Of a DNA stretch of 64,000 nt, positions 41,923-49,968 are shown in pieces. Each line of letters starts with the position of its first letter. The stretch's first letter is position 1. The stretch covers positions 66,890 to 130,889 of the forward strand of contig DESQ01000042.1 in the NCBI GenBank assembly GCA_002361355.1, read 5' to 3'. Source of the stretch: Lachnospiraceae bacterium UBA3310 (GTDB lineage Bacteria > Bacillota > Clostridia > Lachnospirales > Lachnospiraceae). The notes under the pieces were generated by a model. It was not told where the DNA came from and did no database searches. It saw only the letters and a program-made list of their open reading frames with translations. Made by a program: the position numbers and the translations under genes.

Positions 41923-42717
41923 ATGAAAGAACATATTGCAGAATGTATCAATATATTGGGGAAATTCTGTGGGAAAAGGGATATTTCCGAACTGACAGCA
42001 GAACAGATTTACAACCGGTATGGAGTGAACCAGGTTGACATTATGGTTCTCTTTGGCGGAAGTATTATTTGCGGCGGGGATGTGCTTGCCCGGGCAATGC
42101 AAAATAATATTGCAAAAAACTACATTATTGTCGGCGGAGAAGGCCACACAACGGAAACATTACGGCAAAGGGTGCATAAAGATTATCCGCAGATAGAAAC
42201 GGACGGATTATCTGAGGCACAGATATTTGAATCTTATCTGGAATACCGCTATGGATTACATGCTGATTATCTGGAATGCAAATCGACAAATTGTGGAAAC
42301 AATATCACATATTTACTAGATCTTATCAAGGAGAAGCAGATACCTTTTACGTCGATCATTTTCGCGCAGGATGCAACGATGCAGCATAGGATGGAGGCAG
42401 GGCTTAGAAAATTTGTCAAAGATATCGAGATTATCAATTTCGCTACATATGAAGCGAATGTCGTTGTAAAAAACGCAGAACTTAGCTTAGAAAGAGAAAT
42501 ATATGGAATGTGGGATTTAGAGAGATATATTACATTGTTAATGGGAGAAATACCGCGATTGACTGATGATCCGGAGGGATATGGCCCGAAAGGGAAAGGT
42601 TTTATAGCACATGTGGAAATACCGTTAGCGGTCAGGAATGCTTTTTTAGAATTAAGACAGGAGTATGCAGACAGCATTCGTGAAGCGAATCCACTATATG
42701 CATCGGATCGCGGTTAA
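41923..42717 (+). CDS. ydcF: YdcF-type DUF218 protein
   Basis: 264 residues, soluble, very close in length and blocks to E. coli YdcF: VGGEGHTTETL, ECKSTNCGNNI, FAQDATMQHRMEAGLRK, GEIPRLTDDPEGYGPKGKGFIAHVEIPLAVRNAF. YdcF has been reported to bind S-adenosyl-methionine, but its role is unknown. The start ATG follows GATGAGG. It is isolated from its neighbours by about 70 and 120 nt, and likely an acquired single gene in this AT-rich stretch. Confidence 0.88.
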   Translation: MKEHIAECINILGKFCGKRDISELTAEQIYNRYGVNQVDIMVLFGGSIICGGDVLARAMQNNIAKNYIIVGGEGHTTETLRQRVHKDYPQIETDGLSEAQIFESYLEYRYGLHADYLECKSTNCGNNITYLLDLIKEKQIPFTSIIFAQDATMQHRMEAGLRKFVKDIEIINFATYEANVVVKNAELSLEREIYGMWDLERYITLLMGEIPRLTDDPEGYGPKGKGFIAHVEIPLAVRNAFLELRQEYADSIREANPLYASDRG

Positions 42718-42837
42718 CTGTTATAAGGTTTGACGGAACAAAGCCCGTTGAAGAAAATAAAAATATATCTATAGGACAGATACAAAAATTAATTCCCAAT
42801 TATCAGACTGGAAAAACCGAATGTAAGGGTGGTAATT

Positions 42838-43380
42838 ATGGACAAGAAAATGGTTGTAAATGAAAAAGAATATGAGATACTTAAGTTATTGGGAAAGGGG
42901 AAAGGCGGGTACTCTTACCTGGCAAGCGACGGGACTCAAAAATACGTTCTCAAGCAAATTCACCATGAACCCTGTGATTATTATCAATTTGGCAATAAGA
43001 TTGAAGCAGAAGTAAACGACTATAACAGGCTAAAGAAAATCGGAATCAAAATGCCTGCCATGATTGATGTTGATATAAAAGAAGAACGTATTTTAAAGGA
43101 GTTTATTGACGGCGATACCATTTACGAGTTAATTTTGCAAGATAAGATGAAACCGGTCTATGTTGATCAGGTACATGACATGTGCGTTTTGCTATATGCT
43201 GCCCATACGAATATAGATTATTTCCCGACAAACTTTGTAGTGCAGAATGAAGAGGTTTATTATATTGATTTTGAGTGCAACGAATATATGGACGAATGGA
43301 GTTTTGAAAATTGGGGCATTAAATACTGGTCAAAAACGCCTGAGTTTTTGCAATATGTGAGAAAGGAACTTTTAAAATGA
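42838..43380 (+). CDS. Small protein-kinase-like protein
   Basis: 180 residues from ATG 42838 with AGGGTGG five bases upstream (GTG 42829 is less likely). It has a shortened eukaryotic-kinase-like fold: a glycine-rich loop LLGKGKGGYSYLA, the ATP-site lysine in YVLKQIHHE, the hinge-like LKEFIDGDTIYE and a catalytic/metal segment YFPTNFVVQNEEVYYIDFECN in which IDFE replaces the DFG. This is similar to RIO/LPS-kinase-like small kinases. The usual catalytic HGD is replaced (NIDYFPTNF), so activity and substrate are uncertain. Confidence 0.7.
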   Translation: MDKKMVVNEKEYEILKLLGKGKGGYSYLASDGTQKYVLKQIHHEPCDYYQFGNKIEAEVNDYNRLKKIGIKMPAMIDVDIKEERILKEFIDGDTIYELILQDKMKPVYVDQVHDMCVLLYAAHTNIDYFPTNFVVQNEEVYYIDFECNEYMDEWSFENWGIKYWSKTPEFLQYVRKELLK

Positions 43381-43423
43381 AAATCGTACCTACACTACTG
43401 ATTACATATGGGGAGGCGGATAG

Positions 43424-44239
43424 GTGACCGAAAAAACATATAAAACACCATTGGGTACGATTCACTATTGGATTCACATCATGGATGCCGATATGCCAAC
43501 GTTGGCATTTTTACCGGGATTGACGGCAGACCATAGACTGTTTGATAAACAAATGGAATATTTTGAAAACAGGTACAATGTTTTTGTGTGGGATGCGCCT
43601 GCCCACGCAGCCTCATGGCCGTTTCAATTTGATTTCGATTTGATGGACAAAGCAAAATGGCTGAATGGTATTTTTGAACAGGAGAAAATAACAAGGCCTG
43701 TTATTATAGGGCAATCCATGGGCGGCTATGTAGGACAGGCATATGCGGAACTGTTTCCTTCGAATTTAAAAGGGTTTGTTTCTATTGATTCAGCCCCATT
43801 GCAAAGAAGGTATGTAACGGGAATTGAGATTTGGTTATTAAAGCGGATGGAGCCGGTTTATTTTTGTTATCCGTGGAAATGGCTGCTAAAGTCAGGGACA
43901 AACGGAGTCGCAGTATCTGCATACGGAAGAAAATTGATGCATGATATGATGATGGTGTATGACGGGGATAAAAAACGGTATTCCCAAATAGCGGGCAATG
44001 GGTTTAAAATCCTTGCAGATGCAATGGAAATGGACTTGCCATATGAAATAAAATGCCCTGCATTGTTAATCTGTGGAGAGAAAGATCGTGCCGGTTCATG
44101 CATCAGATACAATAAAGCATGGCATCGAAATACGGATATACCTTTGGAATGGATAAAAAATGCGGGACATAATGCAAATACAGATAAGCCGGAAACGGTT
44201 AACAGATTGATTGAAAGCTTGGTTAAGAAAGTACAGTAG
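43424..44239 (+). CDS. Alpha/beta hydrolase
   Basis: 271 residues from GTG 43424, with GGGGAGG upstream. Core motifs: LAFLPGLTADHRLF (oxyanion loop), VWDAPAHAAS, nucleophile elbow GQSMGGYVGQ, acid in LLICGEKDRAGSC and catalytic His in IKNAGHNANTDKPE. No membrane segment. Typical of carboxyl-ester or lactone hydrolases; the substrate cannot be told. Confidence 0.87.
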   Translation: MTEKTYKTPLGTIHYWIHIMDADMPTLAFLPGLTADHRLFDKQMEYFENRYNVFVWDAPAHAASWPFQFDFDLMDKAKWLNGIFEQEKITRPVIIGQSMGGYVGQAYAELFPSNLKGFVSIDSAPLQRRYVTGIEIWLLKRMEPVYFCYPWKWLLKSGTNGVAVSAYGRKLMHDMMMVYDGDKKRYSQIAGNGFKILADAMEMDLPYEIKCPALLICGEKDRAGSCIRYNKAWHRNTDIPLEWIKNAGHNANTDKPETVNRLIESLVKKVQ

Positions 44240-44277
44240 CAATATGTGACGTGACTGATTGCGACAAGGAGATCGTT

Positions 44278-44502
44278 ATGGGATATTTGATTTCAGAGAC
44301 AACAAAGGAAGAACGGGAACAGATTGTCAGTGACTCCCTTGGCAATATCAGTGCTAACTGTGACGGCTGTATGGCAGGGCTTGCCGATATGTATCAGGAT
44401 TACATTGACGGTAAAAAAGAGCTAAGTCAGATAAATATGGAATTTCATGCAAGATATATCAAGGAGGATGACAGCCCCGGCAGAAGTGGTTGTGGCTATT
44501 GA
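44278..44502 (+). CDS. Small cysteine-containing protein of unknown function
   Basis: 74 residues from ATG 44278, which has AAGGAG seven bases upstream; a longer frame from 44251 has no ribosome site. It contains SANCDGCMAGLADMYQDYIDGK with a CXXC pair, a pattern I have seen in small conserved Firmicute proteins, but I cannot give it a function. It follows the hydrolase by 38 nt and may be co-transcribed. Confidence 0.65.
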   Translation: MGYLISETTKEEREQIVSDSLGNISANCDGCMAGLADMYQDYIDGKKELSQINMEFHARYIKEDDSPGRSGCGY

Positions 44503-44542
44503 TATGAAAAATTTCGGATTGTAGTTTGAGGGACGGCAGATT

Positions 44543-45052
44543 ATGATACTTGAGACGGACAGATTATATTTAAGAGAAATGAATCAGGCTGATTACGGCG
44601 CGCTGTGTAAAATATTGCAGGATGAGGAAACCATGTATGCGTATGAGGGAGCGTTTAGCGATGAAGAAACGCAGGAGTGGCTTGACAGACAGCTTTTCCG
44701 CTATCAGAGATGGGGCTTTGGATTATGGGCGGTAATCCTGAAAGAAACAGGGGAAATGATCGGGCAATGCGGACTCACCATGCAGCCCTGGAAGGATGAG
44801 GAGGTATTGGAGATCGGTTATCTTTTCAGGCGGCAGTACTGGCACAAGGGTTATGCCACAGAAGCTGCCAAAGCGTGCAAGAAATATGCTTTTGAAGTAT
44901 TGGAAAAAGATGAGGTCTGTTCCATCATCAGGGATACGAATACGGCTTCGCAGAATGTGGCGGTCAGAAACGGCATGACGGTTGTAGATCATTGGGTGAA
45001 ACATTACAGAGGCGTGGATATGCCGCATGACCGCTATGTGGTTACACGGTGA
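44543..45052 (+). CDS. GNAT acetyltransferase (RimJ/RimL type)
   Basis: 169 residues. The N-terminal LETDRLYLREMNQADYGALCK, the LEIGYLFRRQYWHKGYATEAAKA acetyl-CoA loop (a modified Q/RXXGXG/A) and NVAVRNGMTVVDHWVK at the end mark the RimJ/RimL subgroup, which acetylates protein N-termini or small molecules. Substrate unknown. Confidence 0.9.
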   Translation: MILETDRLYLREMNQADYGALCKILQDEETMYAYEGAFSDEETQEWLDRQLFRYQRWGFGLWAVILKETGEMIGQCGLTMQPWKDEEVLEIGYLFRRQYWHKGYATEAAKACKKYAFEVLEKDEVCSIIRDTNTASQNVAVRNGMTVVDHWVKHYRGVDMPHDRYVVTR

Positions 45053-45072
45053 ACTTATATATGGAGAAAAGG

Positions 45073-45126
45073 ATGTTAAAAGCAATAATCATCGGAAGCC
45101 CCGGTGCGGGGAAAAGCACTTTTTGA
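45073..45126 (+). pseudogene. Remnant of a P-loop (topology-modulation/adenylate-kinase-like) gene
   Basis: After AAAAGG an ATG opens the frame MLKAIIIGSPGAGKSTF and stops at TGA 45124-45126, right after a perfect Walker A motif. Complete relatives are about 170-180 residues. The following sequence to 45247 shows no continuation in any frame, so the rest has been deleted. Confidence 0.7.
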
Positions 45127-45176
45127 AGCGTTTATATTGGGAAACGTGATAAAATAAGGATAGCTTAATAATACTT

Positions 45177-45209
45177 ACATGATGTTCTTTGATATACTGA
45201 ACACATGTA
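45177..45209 (+). promoter_or_regulatory. Inverted repeat around a candidate -10 box
   Basis: TACATGATGTT (45177-45187) and AACACATGTA (45200-45209) are imperfect inverted copies flanking TATACT (45193-45198), 39 nt before the gene at 45248. A repressor operator, perhaps for the gene pair itself, is possible. No good -35 was found. Confidence 0.35.
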
Positions 45210-45247
45210 TAAAACGATTGATTGTTGATATGTAGGAGGAACAAAAA

Positions 45248-45517
45248 ATGATGTATCCGTTTATGACATTGGAAGATAATACGGAAATTGTTCATTCAGA
45301 ACAATTGGAAAATGGTGAGGTAAAGGTATATATAGAAACGCCGAATGAAGTGGATTGTTTTCACAATATGACATGTTATCTGCCATCCTATCGGGTAGAG
45401 GTTAATGGCTATTCAGAAGATGAGGTTAAGTATTTTATGGATATTATTAAATCTACGGCACATCTAATTATTGAGTTTTCAAAAGAGGGGGGATTCATGA
45501 ATGCCTCAGGTTTTTAG
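45248..45517 (+). CDS. Small protein partner of a DUF4160 gene (toxin-antitoxin-like pair)
   Basis: 89 residues with a perfect AGGAGG upstream. Segments YPFMTLEDNTEIVHSEQ, VYIETPNEVDCFHNMTCYLPSY and the end IIEFSKEGGFMNASGF. I do not know a named domain, but proteins with this C-terminus precede DUF4160 genes in similar overlapping arrangement. Here the DUF4160 frame (45501) overlaps its end by 17 nt and is truncated. Role as an antitoxin-like or partner protein is inference. Confidence 0.6.
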   Translation: MMYPFMTLEDNTEIVHSEQLENGEVKVYIETPNEVDCFHNMTCYLPSYRVEVNGYSEDEVKYFMDIIKSTAHLIIEFSKEGGFMNASGF

Positions 45518-45587
45518 AATTGGATCTTATTGGGTTTATTTTTCGGCAAATGAAGGCAGAAAATTTCATTTAGGGAGAAGAACATGA
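45501..45587 (+). pseudogene. Truncated DUF4160 gene
   Basis: The frame from ATG 45501 reads MPQVFRIGSYWVYFSANEG, the typical DUF4160 N-terminus, then runs into unrelated residues and stops at TGA 45585-45587 after 28 residues. Complete members are about 80-100 residues and continue with a His-rich PIHVHV segment, which is missing. Deletion has joined it to the ribosome site of the next gene (45584). Confidence 0.7.
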
Positions 45588-46078
45588 TTTACAGACTGGC
45601 GCAGGAAAGTGATATAGACGCGGTTTGCGGGCTGATAAAAGTAGCCATCGGCAGTATGGAAAAGCAGCGAATTTTTCAATGGGACGACATATATCCTGCA
45701 AGGGAAGATTTTCTGGATGATATTCGGAAAAAACAGCTTTATGCTGGCATAGTGGATGATGATGTCGCCGTAGTGTATACTGTAAATAAAGACTGCGAGA
45801 AGGAATATGAAAACGGAAGATGGAACTATCCGGATTGTGAGTATCGCATTATCCATCGACTGTGTGTGAATCCGGCATACCAAAACCGGGGTATCGCAAA
45901 AAGCACACTGGCTCATATTGAGGAGGAATTGCGAAAAAGTAACATTGAAGCAGTGCGGCTTGACGCGTTTAGCGAGAACCCTTTTGCGCTGTCACTGTAT
46001 TTTAATGCAGGATATAAAAAGGTCGGCTTTGCAGATTGGAGAAAGGGAAGATTTTATCTTTTGGAAAAGCGGCTATGA
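45584..46078 (+). CDS. GNAT acetyltransferase
   Basis: 164 residues. The N-terminal YRLAQESDIDAVCGLIKVAI is typical of GNAT proteins, and the CoA-binding part is IHRLCVNPAYQNRGIAKSTLAHIEEE (Q/RXXGXA at QNRGIA) with AFSENPFALSLYFNAGYKKVGF. Overlaps the next gene by four bases (ATGA), which also encodes a GNAT. Substrate unknown. Confidence 0.9.
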   Translation: MIYRLAQESDIDAVCGLIKVAIGSMEKQRIFQWDDIYPAREDFLDDIRKKQLYAGIVDDDVAVVYTVNKDCEKEYENGRWNYPDCEYRIIHRLCVNPAYQNRGIAKSTLAHIEEELRKSNIEAVRLDAFSENPFALSLYFNAGYKKVGFADWRKGRFYLLEKRL

Positions 46079-46497
46079 TACAAATCAGAAATATACAGAT
46101 GAGTGATAAGGACTTTTGGTTCAGTCTTGACAGACATTTGCCAGAAACAGAGTTTGAGAGAAAGGTTCGTGACAGGCGCGGGTATGTCCTGTTAAAGGAG
46201 GAGAATCCGCTTGGGCTGCTGAGATATAATTTGTTTTGGGATAATACGCCCTTTTGTACTATGCTCTATGTGTCCGGTGACGTTCAGGGACAGGGGTATG
46301 GTAAAATGTTGATGGAACAGTGGGAGAAGGATATGAAAGCGCAAGGGTACGGCATGGTTTTGACTTCTACGCAGGTGGATGAACAGGCACAGCACTTTTA
46401 CAGGAAACTGGGATATAAGGACTGCGGTGGCTTTGTGGTTGATATCGAAGGGCAGGAACAGCCGATGGAGTTGTTTTTGATTAAGGCGCTCACATGA
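46075..46497 (+). CDS. GNAT acetyltransferase
   Basis: 140 residues from ATG 46075 (overlapping the previous stop; the frame from 46036 lies in the previous gene). IRNIQMSDKDFW at the start, acetyl-CoA loop LYVSGDVQGQGYGKMLMEQWEKDM (QGQGYG) and HFYRKLGYKDCGGF near the end. A compact GNAT, translationally coupled with its neighbour; probably acts on a small molecule, but nothing here shows which. Confidence 0.9.
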   Translation: MIQIRNIQMSDKDFWFSLDRHLPETEFERKVRDRRGYVLLKEENPLGLLRYNLFWDNTPFCTMLYVSGDVQGQGYGKMLMEQWEKDMKAQGYGMVLTSTQVDEQAQHFYRKLGYKDCGGFVVDIEGQEQPMELFLIKALT

Positions 46498-46511
46498 AGG
46501 AGGATTATTCT

Positions 46512-46883
46512 ATGTGGTTTTGGTGGTTCATGTTTACTTTTGATCTGCTGATCCCGATACTGATGATTATTTTGGGAAGAATGATGTGGAAACATGCTCC
46601 GCAAAAGATCAATGGGATTGTCGGGTACAGAACGAAACGTTCTATGCGGAATATGGATACATGGAAGTACGCGCATGAGTATTGCGGACGGCTATGGTGG
46701 AAAATTGGCTGGGTTATGCTGCCGGTTTCCGCAATCATTCATTTCCCGCTGTATCACGGTTCAGACAATGAGATAGGTACGGCAGGCGGTATTTTATGCA
46801 CCGTACAGTGTGTGGCTTTGCTTGTTCCTGTATTTTTGACGGAGCGGGCGCTGAAAAGAAAATTTACGGATGAGGCAGTATGA
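46512..46883 (+). CDS. SdpI/YhfL family membrane protein
   Basis: 123 residues from ATG 46512 with AAGGAGG eight bases upstream; ATG 46494 overlaps the previous gene but places the ribosome site inside the frame. About three helices plus the SdpI signature KINGIVGYRTKRSMRNMDTWKYAHEYCGRLWW (positions about 31-62). B. subtilis SdpI protects against the SdpC toxin; many family members have unknown roles. It overlaps the methyltransferase gene by four bases. Confidence 0.85.
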   Translation: MWFWWFMFTFDLLIPILMIILGRMMWKHAPQKINGIVGYRTKRSMRNMDTWKYAHEYCGRLWWKIGWVMLPVSAIIHFPLYHGSDNEIGTAGGILCTVQCVALLVPVFLTERALKRKFTDEAV

Positions 46884-47665
46884 ATATAATCGACAAAAAG
46901 ATAGACGGCGGACGCCCCTTTGACTGGGGAAGAACATCCGCAGACTATGCAAAGTTCCGCGACATCTATCCGGAAAAATTTTATCAGAAGATTCTTGACC
47001 GTAATCTGTGTATGGCCGGACAGTCCGTGCTTGATCTCGGAACGGGAACGGGGGTTCTTCCCAGAAATATGTACCGGTATGGGGCGAAGTGGACGGCGAC
47101 GGATCTTTCAGAGAACCAGATTGAACAGGCAAGGATTCTTTCCGACGGAATGGATATTGACTATCATGTTGCAGCGACGGAGAATATCCGTTTCCCTGAC
47201 GATTCCTTTGATGTCGTCACAGCCTGCCAGTGCTTTTGGTATTTTGACCATGAAACGCTCATGCCTAAACTATGGCATATGCTGAAACAGGAGGGAAGCA
47301 TTCTTGTTTTATACATGGCGTGGCTGCCCTTTGAGGATAAAATCGCAGGAGCCAGTGAAGATCTTGTGTTAAAATATAATCCGGACTGGAGCGGCGCCGG
47401 GGAGATGGTTCATCCGATAGGGATACCCGACTGTTACAGGGAAAAGTTTGAACTGGTATACCACGAAGAGTTTCCGCTTGAAGTATCGTTTACCCGGGAA
47501 AGCTGGAATGGGAGGATGAAGGCATGCCGCGGAATTGGCGCTTCCCTTACGGAAAAAGAGATTTCCATGTGGGAAGAGGAACATAAAAAACTTCTTGCAC
47601 AGATTGCGCCGGATGAGTTTACTGTTTTACATTATGGGGCGCTGGCCGAACTGAGAAAGAAATAG
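46880..47665 (+). CDS. Class I SAM-dependent methyltransferase
   Basis: 261 residues. Motif I VLDLGTGTGVLPRNM (SAM binding), acidic loop ATDLSENQIEQA, motif IV-like FDVVTACQCFWYFD and later helical cap. Similar to UbiE/Methyltransf_11 proteins. ATGA overlap with the SdpI-like gene shows coupling. Substrate unknown. It is the last gene before argC. Confidence 0.9.
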   Translation: MNIIDKKIDGGRPFDWGRTSADYAKFRDIYPEKFYQKILDRNLCMAGQSVLDLGTGTGVLPRNMYRYGAKWTATDLSENQIEQARILSDGMDIDYHVAATENIRFPDDSFDVVTACQCFWYFDHETLMPKLWHMLKQEGSILVLYMAWLPFEDKIAGASEDLVLKYNPDWSGAGEMVHPIGIPDCYREKFELVYHEEFPLEVSFTRESWNGRMKACRGIGASLTEKEISMWEEEHKKLLAQIAPDEFTVLHYGALAELRKK

Positions 47666-47731
47666 ATTTCACGATAGGATTCGGATATATCGGAAAACAT
47701 GTTAAAATTGAAATGAAAGGAAAAGAAAGAG

Positions 47732-48799
47732 ATGATAAAAGCAGGAATTATCGGAGCTACCGGTTATGCGGGCGCCGAGTTGGTAAGGCTTCTTCTGGGA
47801 CATAAGGAGGCGGAGATTGTCTGGTATGGATCACAAAGTTATGTCAACCAAAATTATGCGGATGTTTACCGGAATATGTTTCAGATCGTGGATGAGAAGT
47901 GCATGGGGGAGGATATGGATGCCCTTGCGGATCAGGTGGACGTGATCTTTACGGCGACGCCTCAGGGATACTGTGCTTCCATCATCAATGATGCCGTTTT
48001 GTCGAAGGTGAAGGTGGTGGATTTGAGTGCAGACTTCCGGATCAAGGATGTTGCGGTCTATGAGAAGTGGTATGGTATCGAACACAAGTCGCCTCAGTAC
48101 ATAGAGGAAGCGGTTTACGGGCTCTGCGAAATCAATCGGGAGGATGTGAAGGGGGCAAGGCTTGTGGCTAATCCCGGCTGTTATACGACTTGTTCCATTC
48201 TGACGGCTTATCCGTTGGTGAAAGAGGGGTTGATTGATGCGGACACCCTGATTATTGACGCGAAAAGCGGGACTTCCGGAGCGGGGCGGGGCGCCAAAGT
48301 GCAGAATCTTTTCTGTGAAGTAAACGAGAATATCAAAGCATACGGTGTGGCAAGCCACAGGCATACCCCGGAGATCGAGGAGCAGCTTGGCTATGCGGCG
48401 GGAAAAGAGCTGGTGCTGAATTTTACGCCGCATCTGGTGCCCATGAACCGTGGCATTCTGGTGACGGAATATGCATCGCTTAATAAAGTAAAACGGGCGG
48501 ACGGCAGCACGGGCTTACCTTCTTATGAAGAGATCAGGGCGGCCTACGACAAATATTATGAGAGAGAGAAGTTTGTCCGTGTGCTCGACAAAGGTGTTTG
48601 TCCTGAAACGAAATGGGTGGAGGGCAGCAACTATGTGGATGTGAATTTTGTGATTGACGAGAGGACAGGGCGGATCATTATGATGGGCGCTCTGGACAAT
48701 CTGGTGAAAGGCGCGGCCGGGCAGGCGGTGCAGAATATGAATCTGATGTTTGGACTAAAGGAGAGCGAGGGGCTGGAGTTCGCGCCGTTGTTCCCTTGA
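47732..48799 (+). CDS. argC: N-acetyl-gamma-glutamyl-phosphate reductase
   Basis: 355 residues. NADP-binding GIIGATGYAGAELVRLLLGH at the start and the active-site Cys in VANPGCYTTCSILTAYPL (about residue 150), plus AASHRHTPEIEEQ-like HRHTPEI. It reduces N-acetylglutamyl phosphate to the semialdehyde in ornithine/arginine synthesis. AAAGGAAAAG precedes the start. After its stop come two copies of the GTTTACATAA repeat. Confidence 0.96.
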   Translation: MIKAGIIGATGYAGAELVRLLLGHKEAEIVWYGSQSYVNQNYADVYRNMFQIVDEKCMGEDMDALADQVDVIFTATPQGYCASIINDAVLSKVKVVDLSADFRIKDVAVYEKWYGIEHKSPQYIEEAVYGLCEINREDVKGARLVANPGCYTTCSILTAYPLVKEGLIDADTLIIDAKSGTSGAGRGAKVQNLFCEVNENIKAYGVASHRHTPEIEEQLGYAAGKELVLNFTPHLVPMNRGILVTEYASLNKVKRADGSTGLPSYEEIRAAYDKYYEREKFVRVLDKGVCPETKWVEGSNYVDVNFVIDERTGRIIMMGALDNLVKGAAGQAVQNMNLMFGLKESEGLEFAPLFP

Positions 48800-48806
48800 C
48801 ACAATA

Positions 48807-48858
48807 GTTTACATAATGTCTTCTTCCTATAAAGAAGAAGGGAAAAGAGTTTACATAA
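48807..48858 (+). repeat. Two GTTTACATAA repeats, 42 nt apart
   Basis: Copies at 48807-48816 and 48849-48858, spaced by exactly 42 nt (twice the 21-nt period seen at 53420). The gap between them holds TCTTCTT/AAGAAGA, a seven-pair hairpin. Both lie between argC and the deaminase gene. Confidence 0.7.
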
Positions 48859-48876
48859 CTCTAAAAGGAGATCGTA

Positions 48877-49365
48877 ATGGAGAGAAGAGATAAGGTCAAT
48901 TACTATTTGGATCTGGCGAAGATGGTGTCACAGCGTTCCACCTGTCTGCGCAGGCATTACGGCGCAGTCATTGTGAAAAACGACGAAGTTATTTCGACGG
49001 GCTATGTGGGAGCGCCCAGAGGACGGAAGAACTGCACTGACGTGGGGGAGTGTATCCGTCAGAAGATGGCGATTCCCAGAGGGGAGCGCTATGAGCTTTG
49101 CCGAAGCGTTCATGCGGAGACCAATGCCATTATCAGCGCATCGCGGGATAAGATGATCGGCAGTTCTATGTACCTGACAGGCGTGGAGGCGGATACGGGA
49201 GAATATGTGAAAAATTCCTGTAGCTGCTCCATGTGCAAGAGACAGATCATCAATGCGGGGATTGAGACTGTGTATGTTCGGGATACGGAGGACGAGTACC
49301 GTGTGATTCCCGTGCAGAGCTGGATTGAAGAGGACGAGTCTCTGGAAGGGACTTTTGGGTACTGA
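48877..49365 (+). CDS. comEB: Deoxycytidylate deaminase family protein (ComEB-like)
   Basis: 162 residues, start after AAAAGGAG. Zinc-binding motifs HAETNAI (His and catalytic Glu) and CSCSMC (two Cys) and the N-terminal STCLRRHYGAVIVKND are those of dCMP deaminases, which make dUMP for thymidylate synthesis. In B. subtilis the orthologue sits in the comE operon, hence the name; here comEA and comEC are about 9-12 kb away. Confidence 0.9.
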   Translation: MERRDKVNYYLDLAKMVSQRSTCLRRHYGAVIVKNDEVISTGYVGAPRGRKNCTDVGECIRQKMAIPRGERYELCRSVHAETNAIISASRDKMIGSSMYLTGVEADTGEYVKNSCSCSMCKRQIINAGIETVYVRDTEDEYRVIPVQSWIEEDESLEGTFGY

Positions 49366-49368
49366 TTG

Positions 49369-49378
49369 GTTTACATAA
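49369..49378 (+). repeat. GTTTACATAA repeat
   Basis: A single copy four nucleotides after the deaminase stop codon. Confidence 0.65.
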
Positions 49379-49407
49379 GTTAAATAAGAAAAGAAAGGAT
49401 AACAGAA

Positions 49408-49455
49408 ATGGATGAGCGTGATATGGCGGAAACGCCAGTTGACATAAAACCCTAA
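49408..49455 (+). CDS. Possible 15-codon leader peptide upstream of the YbaK-type gene
   Basis: ATG 49408 follows AAAGGATAACAGAA and reads MDERDMAETPVDIKP then TAA 49453-49455. It is in the same frame as the gene at 49480 but separated by the stop. The sequence between, with ACCCT/AGGGT and CTTTTAAAAG pairing, leaves the downstream gene with a weak ribosome site. A Pro codon just before the stop slows termination in known cases, so a regulatory leader is possible; this is inference. Confidence 0.4.
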   Translation: MDERDMAETPVDIKP

Positions 49456-49479
49456 CCCAAGGGTAGACTTTTAAAAGAA

Positions 49480-49968
49480 ATGGCGGTATATGAGCTTCTG
49501 GAAAAATTGGAGATTCCTTATCATCGTGTGGATCATGGGGCAGCAGCCACGGTGGAGGACTGCCATGGTGTGGATGAAGCACTGGGGATCCATATCTGCA
49601 AGAATCTGTTTTTGTGCAACAGGCAGAAGACGGACTTTTACCTGCTTATGATGCCGGGGTTAAAAAAGTTCAAGACGAAGGAGTTATCGGCACAGCTTGG
49701 CGTTGCGAGACTTTCCTTTGCGGAGGCGGAATATATGGAGGAATTTCTGGACATCACGCCGGGATCGGTGAGCGTGATGGGGCTGATGAACGACAAGGAT
49801 CACAGGGTACGGCTTTTGATTGATCAGGAGCTTTTGCAGGACGAGTTTATCGGCTGCCATCCCTGTGTGAACACTTCAAGTCTGAAAGTGCGTATGAAGG
49901 ATGTTCTGGAGAAATTTCTGCCCTATGTGGAACATGACTACACAGCGGTGGAGCTGGTAGGCGAGTAG
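49480..49968 (+). CDS. YbaK/ProX-type aminoacyl-tRNA editing protein
   Basis: 162 residues of a single YbaK domain: YHRVDHGAAATVEDCHGV, GIHICKNLFLCNRQKTDFYLLMMPG (with the conserved Lys), LGVARLSFA, PGSVSVMGLMND and the end IGCHPCVNTSSLKV. Relatives (ProX, YbaK) deacylate mischarged Ala- or Cys-tRNA(Pro). The start lacks a clear ribosome site and is preceded by a small upstream frame. Confidence 0.9.
   Translation: MAVYELLEKLEIPYHRVDHGAAATVEDCHGVDEALGIHICKNLFLCNRQKTDFYLLMMPGLKKFKTKELSAQLGVARLSFAEAEYMEEFLDITPGSVSVMGLMNDKDHRVRLLIDQELLQDEFIGCHPCVNTSSLKVRMKDVLEKFLPYVEHDYTAVELVGE

Noticed and set aside
48817..48848. Terminator between argC and comEB
   Set aside because: The TCTTCTT/AAGAAGA stem is short, AT-rich and not followed by a T run.
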